Of a stretch of 64,000 nucleotides of DNA, positions 1-35,875 are shown piece after piece. A program made the translations under genes and the position numbers. A model generated the notes under the pieces. The model searched no databases, was not told where the DNA came from, and worked only from the letters and a program-made list of their open reading frames with translations. The stretch comes from Liolophura sinensis (lineage: Eukaryota; Mollusca; Polyplacophora; Chitonida; Chitonidae): positions 8,751,704 through 8,815,703 of the forward strand of contig NC_088304.1 of NCBI RefSeq assembly GCF_032854445.1. The letters run 5' to 3'. Position 1 is the first letter of the stretch, and every line of letters starts with the position of its first letter.

Positions 1-2214
1 TTCTAAATTGCTTAAATTTATGTTGTTTCTACGAGGTTTCAACATCATAAAAGTTGTGCTATGCCCTTTTCCTCTCTCTCTTTTTTGTATCTTTTTGGCA
101 ATGATTATAGTTAGATACCATTTTAAATTCTGTCTCTATCGGCTGTATAGGATTCCGTAATGGTACTAGTACTGTAGTCTGCATCTAAACAGCTGTTGTG
201 TTATTCTCTATTATTTACGCTGCTTTATTTTTTATTGATTTTTGTTTTCAATTTGTTTGTTTATGGTATATAACATTTTTATGCAGGAAACCTAAAAGTA
301 TATTGATCTGCAGTGTCCATCAATTTTTCTACCCACCTTTGTGGAGACAGCCTCACTTGGTGACTTGTAGAGGTCCGTCGTTAAAATGTGCTAAACGTGA
401 ACCCAGGCTTTAATTAGTCTTAACACCAGTCTCTTCCTAAGTGTATGTCATTTAGCACACATGTATGTAGAAAAATACTTTTTTAATTCGTTTTTGAAAA
501 GGTAGGATATCAATATCTTATGAACGAGGAATGAAATTTTTCTCATAGTTGTATTAAAATCTTTTCATGAGTGTTCCGTTTAAAACATCTTCATGCGGTA
601 GTTGTAGTAATAGGTTTTACATTAACTGATTATTTCTGGTTAGCCCTTAGGTTATTGAATTTTTCTCATTATTTTCCACTGGTAACATTTACATGTATAT
701 GGCCTTGTAATAAAAAAAAGTAGTTCTTGAGTACGCGCAAGAAGCTAGATGGCGAACAAGTTAGCAGCCATTTTTGGTAAATTTTATTTTTAGTTTTGCT
801 TTGTTTTTGCGCTGTTTTATTTGGTAATTTTCTTTCTCCACATGGTGTTGGGTTTGGGTGATTTATGAAAAGCACATAGTTGGGTTTAATTTACTCTGTG
901 TAGATTTGTTTCAGGATTTGATGAATTAGGGACAGTATAGACACATGTAAGGATTGTTGTATAGGCCTGTTGGTAAAGAAGTTAATGTTGTCTATTCTAT
1001 TCATGTGAATTAATAGAGGATTTTGGAGATGTTTCACTTTTATACCTGTATTATTTGAACAAAAAAAACCCATTGCATTTATAGTCAACAAACAGAATAT
1101 ATACAGTGCATGGATTTTTATTTCCTGGGTAAATTCTTGAAGGTTTCATATTGCTTATTATTAATTTCAGTCATATATGAAAACTGTGGTAAGAGTTGAG
1201 CTACTGAGGAATGTTTTGTCCGCAAGAAATGTTACTGAATATGTATCTTAACGTTTTTACTACATGTATCTACATCTAGATGTCAGAATTGTTCTTGGGT
1301 TATGCAAGTGTAGCTGTCTTCATTGTAAACGTCTAGCACTGCCTGGGTGAGGATCAGATGCTGAATTATGGTCAGTTTCAAGCTTTATTTGTATGAACTG
1401 GAAAGATGCCTCCAGGTGTGTGAGTGGCTATATATATAGAAAACAGTGAAACATCAAGGAATGGTCACTGGGGGAAATGTGTCATTTATAATTAAATGTA
1501 TCATTTATAATTAAATGTATCATTTATAATTAAATGTATCCTGTAGGGAAAAGGTGTGGAACTGTTGTAGGTATATTGGGACAGAAAGAAAACAAAAAAA
1601 AAAAACGATTAAAAGAAAAGCACAGCAAAATAAAATGAAAAGAAAAGAAAACAAAAAACCATTGAAGCGTTGAAAGGTTTGTTTGATGTTCAGCTAACCT
1701 TTTTTTTACAGGAACAACAAAAGAAAGTTATAAAATTGAGTGGATTTTGTCAAATAAGAATTGAAAGACCAAATTTTCTGTCATGTTATCAGATTATGCT
1801 GGATATGGATAAAATAAGAAAAGTACCGAGAATTAAAGCTGTGTCAATGCAATGATCTCTAGCAGATAGTGGACGCCCTTTTGGGACACCTTCAGGTTGA
1901 AAACTTGATCTGAAATACATAATATGTACATGTGCTGTATATATATGTAGGTGAACTGTTGCTTTACTTATCGGTATGTTGAGCACAGCATGGTGCTTTG
2001 ATTGATTTGTGTTACATTACCTTGTCCAGCCACATGCATTCTACTCCTCTATATTAGAGGTATCACTTCCCAATATATTATGGAAGGAGACAAATAAGTT
2101 TATACATGTATTTCTCTTTCAAGTAAAACATGTATACGATTAACATGCAGACGTTTTTTTTTGTCTTTAATCTTTGTCTAGATATTTACTCATTCGTCAG
2201 TTGAAGGAAAACAC
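1..2214. other. No gene recognised; AT-rich flank
   Basis: Only short open frames without splice or codon support. Holds a perfect three-copy 19-bp tandem repeat (1482-1538) and A-rich tracts near 1585-1655. It may be downstream intergenic sequence of Kdm2. Confidence 0.5.
1482..1538. repeat. Three perfect copies of a 19-bp unit
   Basis: TCATTTATAATTAAATGTA occurs at 1482, 1501 and 1520 without mismatch. Confidence 0.95.
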
Positions 2215-2497
2215 CTACATGTGGCCGAAATGATTAGCGTGCCAGCGCGGCGCAGTGACCTGGGAGCTTCTCACCAATGCGGTCACTGTGAGTTCAAGTC
2301 CATTCCCTATCCGTCGGTACATGAGAAGCTCTGCCAGCAGCCTGTGGATGGTCGTGGCTTTCTCCCGGGATCCGCCTGGTTCCCCGACCCCCCCCCCCCC
2401 CCCCCCCCTTCCCACCATGGCACTGGCCGCCGTCGTATCAGTGAAAATACAAGTATTCTTGAGTACGGCTTAAAACATCAATCAAACCAACAAATAT
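2215..2497 (+). mobile_element. SINE family A, near full length, tRNA-derived head
   Basis: Head TGATTAGCGTGCCAGCGC and the B-box-like GTGAGTTCAAGTCC (about 2288-2301) resemble a tRNA-derived Pol III promoter. The body contains GGATGGTCGTGG and the tail ATTCTTGAGTACGGCTTAAAA shared with all family A copies. The centre is interrupted by a 21-C run (2388-2408). Confidence 0.85.
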
Positions 2498-2640
2498 GCC
2501 TGTGGGGAGCTTGGGCTCGCAAGGTGTACGTTGGTTCAGCCTTGCCACTGGACAGAGATTTGTAGATGCCTCCTGCTTCCTCCCACGTAGGGAATTGGTG
2601 ACGAGGCTGTAGACTACACTGATCATTCGCGTAATCTATC
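2498..2640 (+). mobile_element. SINE family C fragment
   Basis: Carries the AGATTTGTAGATGCCTCC stretch seen in the family C copy near 4640. Partial, directly abutting a family A copy. Confidence 0.4.
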
Positions 2641-2967
2641 GGTTAAGACCACCTTTCTTCCACTACTATGGGGTATGTATCGGTGTACCCCACACGTGCT
2701 AGGGTTTGTCAAAAAATTCTTTTTGATGGCTTGCCTACATTCCTATAACTGATCGCCATGGTAATAGGAAAGTTTTAAGAATGGGATTAAACACCAGTGA
2801 AGTAAACATTAATCCTTCACCAACGTAGTTGGTGGATGCGATATAACATCTTTCCAGTTCTCGATAACAATGTAGCCTTTTTGTAATACTCTAGTTTTAA
2901 AACCAGTCTCCTGGCCAATTCCCTATCAAACTGTATACAACACGCAGGATATTGTAAATTCACGTGA
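2641..2967. other. Spacer, nothing recognised
   Basis: No coding or repeat signal identified between the SINE fragments and the 28-bp array. Confidence 0.4.
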
Positions 2968-3365
2968 ATGGCATTTCTTCAAACATGGCCAAGTGCTTTT
3001 CTGGAAGGATTATGGCTAAATGATTATTCTGAAAGCATTGTGACCAAATGGCTCTTCTTGAAGTGGTGTCGTCAAATCGTTCCTCATGAAGCATCGTGGC
3101 AAAATGGTTCTTCTCTAAGCATTGTGACCAAATGGTTCTTCTTGAAGCATTATGGCCAAATGGTTCTTCATGAAACATTGTAGCCACATGGTTCCTCCTG
3201 AAGCATTGTGATCACATTGTTGCTCAGGACGCATTCTGGCCAAATGGTTCCTAATGAAGCATTGCGATCGACTGGTTATTCTTGAAGTATTGTGATCGAA
3301 TGGCTCCTTACGAAGCATTGCAGTCAGATGATTTTTCATGAAGGATTCTGACAAAATTGTTCCTC
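2968..3365. repeat. Diverged 28-bp tandem array, about 14 copies
   Basis: Unit like AAATGGTTCTTCTTGAAGCA plus TTGTGGCC; three adjacent copies around 3130-3215 are exactly 28 bp each. Because 28 is not a multiple of 3, a frame reads all three phases in turn, giving open frames of 71-79 codons on both strands that I treat as artefacts. Confidence 0.9.
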
Positions 3366-4479
3366 ATGAAGAGGAAATTTGAAAATGAAAACTATCCCTC
3401 TTGTTGTAAAGCGTACCATCTGAGAAGTCTGTACTTTCCTTAAAATCTAGCATAGTTTGATAATTATGTGTCTATGTATCTTTATATATTTGATATAGAC
3501 AGTGGTTGTTTGATGCTATAGTAGATCAACAAATATTGTCTAGTGAATCAGAAAGATCGAGCCTTCATTCTCTTCAATAACTTCCGAATATAGTCTTGTT
3601 CTTCAGAGAACTGGTACAAGTATGCCAGAAAACGGTATAGTTTGTACCAATGGGAATCCCCATACACTGTTCATAAACGGTTTCCCTTAATTTCACCTAA
3701 ATGTTTCTAAATTTAACCAACTCAGTTAGCGAGACATCCCAACAATGGTAATCCTTGTATGTAGTGAAATAGAAGAATGCTTTTGTATTTGATTTCATTT
3801 TCGTCGATCCAACGGATTAATCAGTTCCTATAATAATTTGTTAATGATCTGAAATTATTGATAATCCATCATCCCACTGGCAACGGATTTAACGGAAGTT
3901 TTTTTAATTTGAGGTGTCCGTTCAGAAATTGTTTGACAGCTGGAAGAGCAGCAGTATTAGTATCGTGGATTTCATAAACAACCCAGAGCCAAGTATGAAG
4001 CACTGAAAGATCTACTTTATTCCTTTTTGATCATTTTTAACATAAGTTTCCATAGTTTCTTCGATATCTTTAAGATCGGTCGGACATGTTCCCAGCTTAG
4101 CCTCTACATGCATGTCTGAAGATAAGGCAGGAAGCACGAAACAGACCTCAGATCTAGTAGTCATCAAAGGCCGAAAGGAAATTTTTCTTAGTAGCTCACA
4201 TATTTGTATTTTCTCGGCTCTCTATAGTTTACTTTCGAACAACACACCACGTTTCTTTACAAAGCCGTGTAGTCAAATGCTGTAAAGTAGATTTATACCA
4301 TTCAGCTCTTGTTCAAACCTGGCACATTCGCTAGAGCCGTTGCCAGTATCTACAAACAGTAAAGCTTATGAACAAAGTGAAGTGGTGTTCTCTAACTTGG
4401 CCAGCACGGGTGTCATCTGCTGACTGCCACACCATCCCTCGTCCATCTGATTACTCATCCTACTTGGTTACATATTCAC
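3366..4479. other. No gene recognised
   Basis: AT-rich sequence without a supported frame or repeat. Confidence 0.4.
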
Positions 4480-4730
4480 GTAAACCAGCGGCCTTTGGCA
4501 AGTTATATACGCTGACGAACTGATGTACAGATATCCACACAATATTAGAGGCGGAAAAGGGGTGTTCAAGGAACATTAAAGTGGGTGAACTGCAACAAGA
4601 GCGTCAACAAGTTCCCGTATTTAGTGAGAGTGGAGGCATCTACAAATTCCCTGCTCAAGGATGGGTTTGCACCTGCACCGTGATTTTCCAACTCATTTAA
4701 CCACCAGACCACGGCCCGCTCCCATCAAAC
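4480..4730 (-). mobile_element. SINE family C, probably near full length
   Basis: On the minus strand it begins with a tRNA-like head (GGCCGTGGTCTGGTGGTTAA) and a degenerate B box (GGTGCAAACCC), continues with AATTTGTAGATGCC and ends near the GGCAAGTTATATACGCTGAC segment shared with 22930-23285. Confidence 0.6.
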
Positions 4731-7700
4731 ATTATAATCAATTAATGTAATAAATCAATTAATGTAGAAATAACTCTGTTTATAAGGATAATAGTATAAC
4801 ATGTATACCTTTATACTAATGTGTTTTAACGTCAGTATTAGGCGGACATGTGTGGATGCGTAAACACTACACAATATAATTGAAGACATACGACACAGAG
4901 AGAAAAACCAGGTCAGTGATGACAGTGTGATAGCTGGAAAACGGTCACACGTAACTGGTGAAATAAGGCCTCCTGTCAATTTATCTCATCAAGAACAAAA
5001 ACATTCACGTAGTTAAACAAATGGTTTTATTAAAAGCCAAAAAAAAAAAAAAAAAAACACACAAAAAAATAAACAACAACAAACAAACAAAGAAAAAAAA
5101 AAGAATGACAAGTGGAAACTTTTTGTAACAAATTACAGAACTGTGTGAATAATTATAATTACACATGATAGACATTATTCTTAGATGAAAAGAAAAAAAA
5201 AGACTTCTTGTTATACTTATTGTACATGTTCATGTCATAAAGTATCCTTCCACGGTATGTCTCACATGAGAAAACGATACACTATTTACAGTGGTTTTAA
5301 ACATGGGACTGTGCTTTGTTTTATAATGATAAAATACATTGATTAATGAATAGTTAACTGGTGCACAAGGAGATTGGCACCTTCTGAATTGTTTCGCTAC
5401 ACAGACATTTAATCCTTATTGTCACGACAAGGTTGGAGGGTCACATCACACATACCTCGTTAGAGTACCAATTCGAACAAAGGTTCATTGTGGGAAGCTA
5501 CTAGCTCACCACAACCTCATCGTCAGCAGGCTCCTGGCATTTCACTATCGTCCTAACCATGAGTGCCAACTTGGGAACTGTTCTCTGGGGCAAGCCGCAA
5601 GCTCATCTTTAGTACACTCCTAGCATTTCACTATCATTCCACCACTACCAACCAGGATAATTGGCCTCCTGGCTTAACAGGTTCCTACATGTAGCTGACA
5701 TTTCACTGCCGTCTAACCAGCTATACCAGCTGGCGTGAATGTGCAGATACTGCACTGATTTGTGAGGAATAGAGAGCAGCCAACCATATAGGTACGTTAA
5801 TTTTGCATGTACATGCACACACGCATTCAGTCCACTATCGTTCCACAAGTGCACTACAGGCTGCTCCCTGGCAGGCTAGTAGCTCACATCACGGAGACTC
5901 ACATGCACACACAGGGTTTAGCCCGTCTAGTAAAAGTAATTTCTTATTCAGTTATAAGACGACCGACTTTCCAGTATATGATAACTAAACCTTTCCCACA
6001 AACACCTGTACCACTTTCAAGAAGTCTACATGTTTATCCAAAACTTCCACACAAACTACTGTAAAAATGCACCACTTTTATACAAACTGCTAGGCATAGT
6101 TAAATAACCAAATGGGTGCCAAATTTCTGTGTACAAAGAATGAGTGAATTTCAGAATCTGACGTCTCATGCATGGTTGCTCAAAGCTGAGTTTTAGGGCA
6201 GTAAGAATTTTGTTCTCAATCACCAGTCATCTTCCATGTTACTGTCTTCATCTGAGTCCAAACCAGCCTATGTGTCCATCAATATTTCGCTTGGAAGAGA
6301 GTGACAGACTGACTAACGAACTGGTTGAAAGTCGACAGTTTAATAGGGCACATCATTCTCATGTTTACTAAAATGCAATATGATTTAAAAAAAACCTTTC
6401 ATCAATGAGGAAAATGAACCAAATAACAATTTACACCCGCCAAAAAAAAAAACAAAAACAAAAACAAAAGAAAAAAAGAACGATCAGGATTATTCTGTAT
6501 TCACTCGAATTTTGACAAATGAATTTGCTGCATGGTAAACCTTTCAGAAACTATAACATGAAGAACGAAAATGGCTCATTCATTACATCTGCAGTATAAA
6601 CATTCTCTTAAATTTTGTGAAGCTGAAAAAAAAAAACCTCACAATAAACGAAAAGTTTTTATCAGTTTTATATCATCGAGTTATCTGATTTCAAATGATT
6701 ATTCACTGAGTCTAGCAACATATTAAGAGGATAAAGGTGGATCAAATGATTAAATTATTTATACCAATGAACAAATGAATGACTGTTGCTCAGAGCGACG
6801 CTAGCAATTATCATGGTTTTTGATGTTCACATTTACCGTAAGAATCAGTGCAACTTTCACACCATTTCACAGCACGATAAGCAAATGAATTACATTGTAT
6901 AACATAAAGTTTCCCCCACCCCTGCAAGAAAGGGAACCTCGTGGTCGGTTCATATTCTTTTGGCAGTCAAGTCCAAGGCACCCTGATGCCTGAGGGGGGA
7001 TACGTTGGAGGCTGTTTACTCAAAAAATTGTTTTATGCTGGCTTTTTAAATATAATTGTAGTCACTGAAAAACATCAAATAGTGACACAGTTTATGGATG
7101 TACAATGTTTGGAACCTCAACATACCTCCATCATGGCAGAGTTACATGTCCATTTATTTACCTGATTGATGTTAATATTGAAGCAGTTTTGTTAGTTCAA
7201 ACAAAAAGCAAATTAATGTATAGTGAAAAAACTAATAAAAACATCACGAAAAGGAACATACATGTAACTTCATGTAACTGGTTTTCAACAGGCTTCTGGT
7301 CTGGTGTTTGAGACAAAAGTTGATATTAAAGTCTAACTAGTTAATGTACGTACAGACGGACAGACAAAGCCAGGCCATAATGTCACCCATCATTATTTGC
7401 AGATGTATAAAAAATGGCAGTAGCCTAAAGGGAACTAAAACATATCAGTTGAAATCTCGAGAAGTGACTCAAAACTTGCCAGGGTATCCGGGTCACATTT
7501 CAGTATCAAATTACGGTAGTTAACCATCGGCTTATTAAGTGACACAACTTGTTGATTCTTATTGATTTATCTACCTTATAGGGCCACTTATGGGTTGTTA
7601 GTGCAATTTCAAAAATTTCTTATTCGAAAAACTTAGGTGTTGGCATCAAAAGAGTCATATTAAGGCCTTTTTGTGCTTCTGACAGTGCATTTTTAAAGGC

Positions 7701-9859
7701 CAGGCTTTAAGTGGAACAATGCGGAACATATATTTGCTTTAAACAGTAAGAGCGGATTAAAACTTTATTCTAATAGTGTGCAAGGTTCAATTCCTAGTTG
7801 CTTTGATATCACTGACTGAACTCAACAGCAGAAGATGGTAACTTCAATGGACAAAAATTTATCAGAAATATCACTTGACCTGCCATAACTGACTTAATTT
7901 GGTCCCTTATTTGAAGAATGATTATAATGATCTACTATACGATCATATCGCTTAATGTACCTAAATGCGCAGTATCGGTTGGCTTTGACATCAGTTACCA
8001 AAGAAGTCTGCAATTCAAGAATACACAGGTGTGTCAGACCTCACCAACACATTTTTAGCAATTTACACATCCATGTAAAATGTATATCCCTGTTTGCCTT
8101 TTGTCTAGATCTGTGAATTACATATAACGTGTACTTTATTTATGTCCAACTTCAAGAAAAACAACTAAAGGTTAATTTTGGTGAATTGTATTACCTCTGT
8201 CACTTATCAACACTTTTGCTCCGCGTATCTGTTTTACTCTTAATGCATATGTATATTATGCCCGCCTTATTGGAACATCCATCCAGTTAAAGGTGGAGAA
8301 AACTTAAAAATTACCTAAAGTTCAGACGAAAGAGCGGAAAGTTCTCTTTAAAGAGAGAAAGACAATTGAAAATAATATTTGTGTTATGGGTATTTGGGAC
8401 CACCTCTTGGTATACATGTGTATTTTCTTTGTTTAAAAATGTTATAATTGGGGATGTAGCACATGTTTAATAAATATATTTGCACTAGAATTTGGTCTTT
8501 TCATCTAACAAATGTGTTCAGCCTAGATTTTGATCACATTTATTTTTTTAATGTACTCATAAATATTATCATAACTTAGATAACATACACATGTTTGGAT
8601 ATGAACAACAAATCTACATTCAAATAAATTTAATAGACATGCATCACATCCTTATTTAGAACATACCAAACAGTGGTTCCAAATCCCCACCATACAAAAT
8701 TTTTTTCAAATACCTTTTTCTTCAGAAATTTTTTGGCATTATTTTTATGTTTTCATCTCTTGAATATCACCATTGCCTCCACTCACTTTGTCATTGGCTA
8801 ACTTTTTAACTACCTTACATGTAATTCCTCTACAAATTCGAAATAGACATAGCGCATGTTTTGAGGAATGTCACCTGATAAGGTAAGTTTAATTTTACAA
8901 ATGTGAAGTTCCTATGTGCTGCTACCAAAACATTTTAGTCAACAAAATCTTGAGAATTACGTTTCCAATTTGAAGCTAAGTTACGCTTTATTGGTCAAAT
9001 TCATTGACGACTTTTGGTATTCAGGATGCACCCATTACTATCTTTTATACTGTATAACTGCTTTCACTGAAATCATTCTTTATGACTTACTTAACAATAT
9101 ATAAACCATAATCCCTTAGACAGAGCTTGTCATTATAACAAAAATGTCATTATATAATCAATAAACCTTGTTGTTTTAATGTTTTATGCTTTAACCATAA
9201 ATATTCACAATATTGTACGTGAAACATTCGAACCATGGATCCCCAACATAAGAGTGAAATAAAGACAAACAGCAGCAAGAACATTTGACCCCTCATTTAG
9301 TTTGCCATTGTTGCTGCAGGCATATAATCTCATCCACACAGGGTATTTCTAAAAAAAGAGGCAGAGAAGACAAGATAAGGTAAGGCAGCTCTTCTAAATG
9401 TCGGAGTTGTCTCTTATTTTACTTATTACTGTGCAAGGGGTATATAATGGGGGGCCATTTCAAATGACTTATCTTTCTCGACAGATAAATTAAAACAGGG
9501 TTTGTTTAGAAGGAAACACATGCAACTTATGATCAGTGTGAACGACTTGAAAAAAAAAAAACAGATTCACGCCACTAAAATCTGTTTTTATACTTTATGT
9601 AGAATGTACATCCCAATGCAATGGTCAATTTAGACTTTCAAAGTTACACCTTAAGGATGTGTAATGCATAACTGAAGGTTCTCGAAAGTAAAAGCATACG
9701 TAAGTTTAAGCATAAAATCGACTTGGTGTGTTCAAGCTTGAAATGAAGTTTTCTCACCAGTTCTCATGTATGAGTCTACAGATATACCATGAAATGCTCC
9801 ATCATAGAACATTCAGCTTATTCACAACCTCAGACATGTACCCACATTTACATCTTCAA
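4731..9859. other. No gene recognised; probably downstream flank or long 3' UTR of Kdm2
   Basis: Contains A-rich tracts (about 5036-5100 and 6440-6480), weakly repeated GCATTTCACTATCGT-like words at about 5535-5860, and several minus-strand AATAAA signals (for example near 8135 and 8980) that could end the Kdm2 transcript. No open frame has convincing splice sites. Confidence 0.4.
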
Positions 9860-10300
9860 ATCTCCATCTCACTCCATCTCCTCATAGAGGCTGATCACAT
9901 ATCTGTGCTATCAAATCCTGATAGCTGATGACCACATATCTTCACTCCTGCTAGCTTCATAACTATGGGCTTAATTTCTCATAACTGATGATCATGTAAC
10001 TATGGGCTCAAATCCTCAAAGCTAAGGACCAGATAACTACAGCCTCAAATTTTCAGGCTGATGATCACCTAACTACAGGCTCAAATCCACAAGGCTGACG
10101 ACCATATAACTACGGGCTAAAGTTCTCATACATGTAGCTGACAACTATGTAACTATGGGCTCAAATTCTCATAGCTGATGATCACATAACTACCCTGGCT
10201 CAACCCTGAGGACCAGATAACTATAGACCCAAATTCTCATAGCAGAAGATATGACAACCCACTTCGGCTCAACCCTGTACTAATGTGCTTACATTCTCAA
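9860..10300. repeat. Diverged 36-38-bp tandem repeat just downstream of the Kdm2 stop (probable 3' UTR)
   Basis: Recurring AACTATGGGCTCAAAT and GCTGATGATCAC words spaced mostly 36-38 bp, about 11 copies. It starts about 85 bp past the stop codon on the transcribed strand, so it is likely in the 3' UTR. No AATAAA signal was seen on the minus strand before about 8.98 kb, so the UTR probably spans the array. Confidence 0.75.
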
Positions 10301-10383
10301 ATCCTTGTACATACATACATGTGCTCACTTTCTCACCTGATTAAATAATCACACAAATGCAGTTTTATATCATGATCTTGTAA

Positions 10384-32639
<22,256 letters not shown>

Positions 32640-32661
<22 letters not shown>

Positions 32662-32960
32662 GGCGGACCTTTCGTTATACGCCGCCCGCTGTAAAAACAA
32701 CTACGACTGCATCGTGTAGAGAGAGGCCTATATCGTGCTCGGGCGACGGAGGAGCGAGGTCGGCTTTACGCCAGCGTGGAGGGAATGTCCATGTGACGAC
32801 AGCTTGTGGCACACACCACACCACACAGTCCGGCCTGCTAAAGTTGCTATTTGAGGGCTCTGCCGGGGACGGGTGGCTCGCTGCGGGCAGGAGGAAAGCA
32901 CCAGACATTGGGCCACGCCGTCGACTCCGTGTCGAGTAGACCGAGGCTTACACTTACAGC
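32640..32960 (-). promoter_or_regulatory. CpG-rich Kdm2 promoter / 5' UTR island
   Basis: GC- and CpG-dense block overlapping the Kdm2 start codon, contrasting with CpG-poor introns on one side. The start-codon region reads ATGGCGGA on the plus strand, resembling a YY1 site (AANATGGCGGC). A possible 3' splice site at 32699 suggests a 5' UTR intron. No TATA box was assigned; the transcription start is not determined. Confidence 0.6.
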
Positions 32961-34001
32961 GGATAGCTTGCAACGATCGACTTTTTGCTGATAACGTTTC
33001 GCCTATTCTCCGGCTCTTAGAAAAAATTATCTTAGACCAGATTTAGATTCAGGTATATCTAGCTCGCAAATATTTCATTTGTCTGCAGCAAGTTTAAACT
33101 GAGATAGTTTAGGACAGCTAAACGACCAGGGCATACGGTAAATTGCGCATAGCTGTCAAAAGGGTGTACACTCGGGGGTTCACGAATTACGCTAAGAGGG
33201 AGCCACCTATGTTCAGACTGCATTGTTCCACTGTGGAGAGCATGCGAATGCCTGTCTGGGCACGACGGATGCCAGTAACGCGTAAATATGAACCTAAGCA
33301 CAAGTCTGGTAGATGCTTAACATATAAATACATGTATCGGTACAAGGGATATGAGGTCAAGAAAATTTCTTAAATGCATTAACGAATGTTTCGTTATATC
33401 TACAGCTGATTAACACCAAATTATGGGTTTCTACGACCCTTATTTAAGTAGGTCCAAGGCGCGATAGAGCTTGTCATGTCGTCAAAACACAAACGTGTCG
33501 TTTCAAAGAAAATTAAGCCGAAACTCAAATATACATGCATGTATTAAGTAAAATAAAATCAGTCATTTAAAATAAAAAAGATTCAATTGTAAAAAAAAAA
33601 AACCCACAAACAAATAACATATTAGGATTGTTTTTCTTTTTGTGGTAAGAGTAAAACGTGCTTAGCTCGCGACTCGTAACTAGGTCACGAAACAATGGGT
33701 AAGCGACCCGCATCTGGTTATTCCTTGACACGTGAGCCATGGAAATAAGGTATTACCTCCCTTGGACTGCTAAACATCGGCTTTACAAAACGGACACCTC
33801 ACAACACTAAAAAAAAAAATCAAATTTATTCTTCATGAACATTGGAATGGTGGAGTGAGATAAAGAGATGAGCATCGTGGATAGAATGCCAATGGGAGGG
33901 CAGCATATGCAGTGTATCCGTACATGCCTTACATCTGTAGGTTGTCACAAATATACAAACACATGATACATATATGCAAACAGGATACATATATGCAAAC
34001 A

Positions 34002-34003
<2 letters not shown>

Positions 34004-34046
<43 letters not shown>
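34004..34046. repeat. (TA)n microsatellite
   Basis: Uninterrupted TA alternation, flanked by GATACATATATGCAAAC-type short repeats. Open frames across it are artefacts. Confidence 0.95.
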
Positions 34047-34050
<4 letters not shown>

Positions 34051-34777
34051 TGATAAATATATACAAACTTGATACATATACACGAACCTGCAAAAGAATA
34101 ATACATGTACTTATATAACTTGTCATGCATATCATATAATGACGGAGACAATTACCTAATGTACATACACGTCCAACTCTTTAACGATACACATAGCATA
34201 TTTCAAATAATTTATAGACGTGCAAATGCACAACCTGAATCCAGATGCAAAGAAAGGTAACAGACCTGATGTATATTGTGTACACATGTATGGCCTAAAT
34301 AGCCGACATCCACTTTTTGCCAAAAGCATCCAGCCTTTGGGCACAGACCTCTTCACCCATTCTCAACATTTAAACTACTGCATTCTATACAGGTTTTGGG
34401 CAAAACGGAAATTTGGGTAAATGTCTAAAGCAACAGTAATTAACCTCCAGGGTCAGCATCTTATATACGTATATATTAAAAAGTGAATTGTAAAAATGCC
34501 CACCGCTTTATTTTACTCCAGTGATACATTTTATACATATTATATATGTGCATGTGTACACGTATAACCGAGACACTTGCTTTTACATACTGGTCTTGCA
34601 ATATGATTTCGTCAACTATCGAATCCACTGTGCGCAATACGACCGTATTATAAATATATATTTTATAACATTAAATATGACTGTAACTGTACAAGAAGAC
34701 AAAGAATAATGCAGTATTTATTTATTTATTGGCAAAATATTAAATGTTTCCAAGAATAATAAATAAAGTATATTGGG

Positions 34778-34820
34778 GTCTAATCAGGAATATTTCACTC
34801 ATACAATGGGAGAACAAAGC
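34778..34820 (-). mobile_element. SINE family A tail fragment
   Basis: TCAGGAATATTTCACTCATA only; short and decayed. Confidence 0.4.
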
Positions 34821-35750
34821 CCTATACAAATAAATATCTATAAGATAATGAGAAGTGCTCCATACATACGGAATATAAATTTGTATTATCTGATACTATC
34901 TCCAGTTTGAAATGAAAGTGGTTTATCAGCGTGGCATCGCAAGAATATTATTAAAATATGGCGTTTTGGGAAGCAAATTAAAAAGGCCTATAAATAATTG
35001 ACCAGGATATAAAATGGCGGCTATCTTGGATTCCATATGTACAGAAGGACATGCACTCATATATACAAATGCGCCAAGGATGGATAAAGGCCTGTACATA
35101 CATATTAGACAATTCGCATACGGTATATAGTCACATGGAGTTAATCGATAATGTGCAATAAATCGATGGTGTTCTGCATGCATGCTATATATCGATCAGA
35201 CCAGCGTGGTCCATGAAAGCAGATTCACAATCAATATATTGTGCATGTAACAATAAAAAACACATGAATAATGAAGTGTATATAGGGTGTACATGAGCTA
35301 TAGTGCGTTCCCAGCGTGTATTATATACAGAGTTCTTATGGACGAAATGCGCCACGTGATGTCATTTGTATGTACATAAATATATACGCTACCCATGCAC
35401 TGACATCGATTATTTATACACAGTGGTACAGTAATAAAATACCAATAACATATCAATATACCGTGGGGCAACGCTCACAGGGAGATTTCACCACAGATTC
35501 TACAAAGTTTTACTGAAGCTGCATGTACGCATGTTTTTTTTTTTTTTGTAACCAGCTGAAGCATCCATGCCGGTATACGAACAATGCTGCATGGAAATAT
35601 GCGAGTGTCAGGAACTAAATGGCGTCTTGCATAGAATATTGCACGTGTAAAGCGGGTGCACGAATGTTAGTCGCTACTGATGTTCACTTCCGTGCTCTCC
35701 TCGAAATTTGTGTATATGTTCATAATGTATATAGTTAATATTTACTGTTT

Positions 35751-35875
35751 GTATAAGACGGCGGCCAGCATAATGGTGGCAGGAAAGCGGACAGAGCCCG
35801 GGGAAATCCACGACCATCCGCAGGTTTCTCGCAGACCTTCCCACGTACGCACTTTTTTTTTTTTTTTTTTTTTTT
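35751..35875 (-). mobile_element. SINE family A internal fragment
   Basis: GACGGCGGCCAGCATAATGG, ACAGAGCCCGGGGAAATCCA and CGCAGACCTTCCCACGTACG, ending at a T run of about 23. Confidence 0.8.

Noticed and set aside
2215-2310. A possible tRNA gene (A- and B-box-like motifs), likewise at 21790-21860 and 23215-23285
   Set aside because: The cloverleaf is not preserved and each is followed by a SINE body; these are tRNA-derived SINE heads.
2960-3354. Open frames of 71-79 codons on both strands
   Set aside because: They follow the 28-bp tandem repeat and are open in several phases; no coding signal apart from the repeat.
33826-34151. Three overlapping frames rich in Tyr and Ile
   Set aside because: Generated by the (TA)n tract and neighbouring TATATA sequence.
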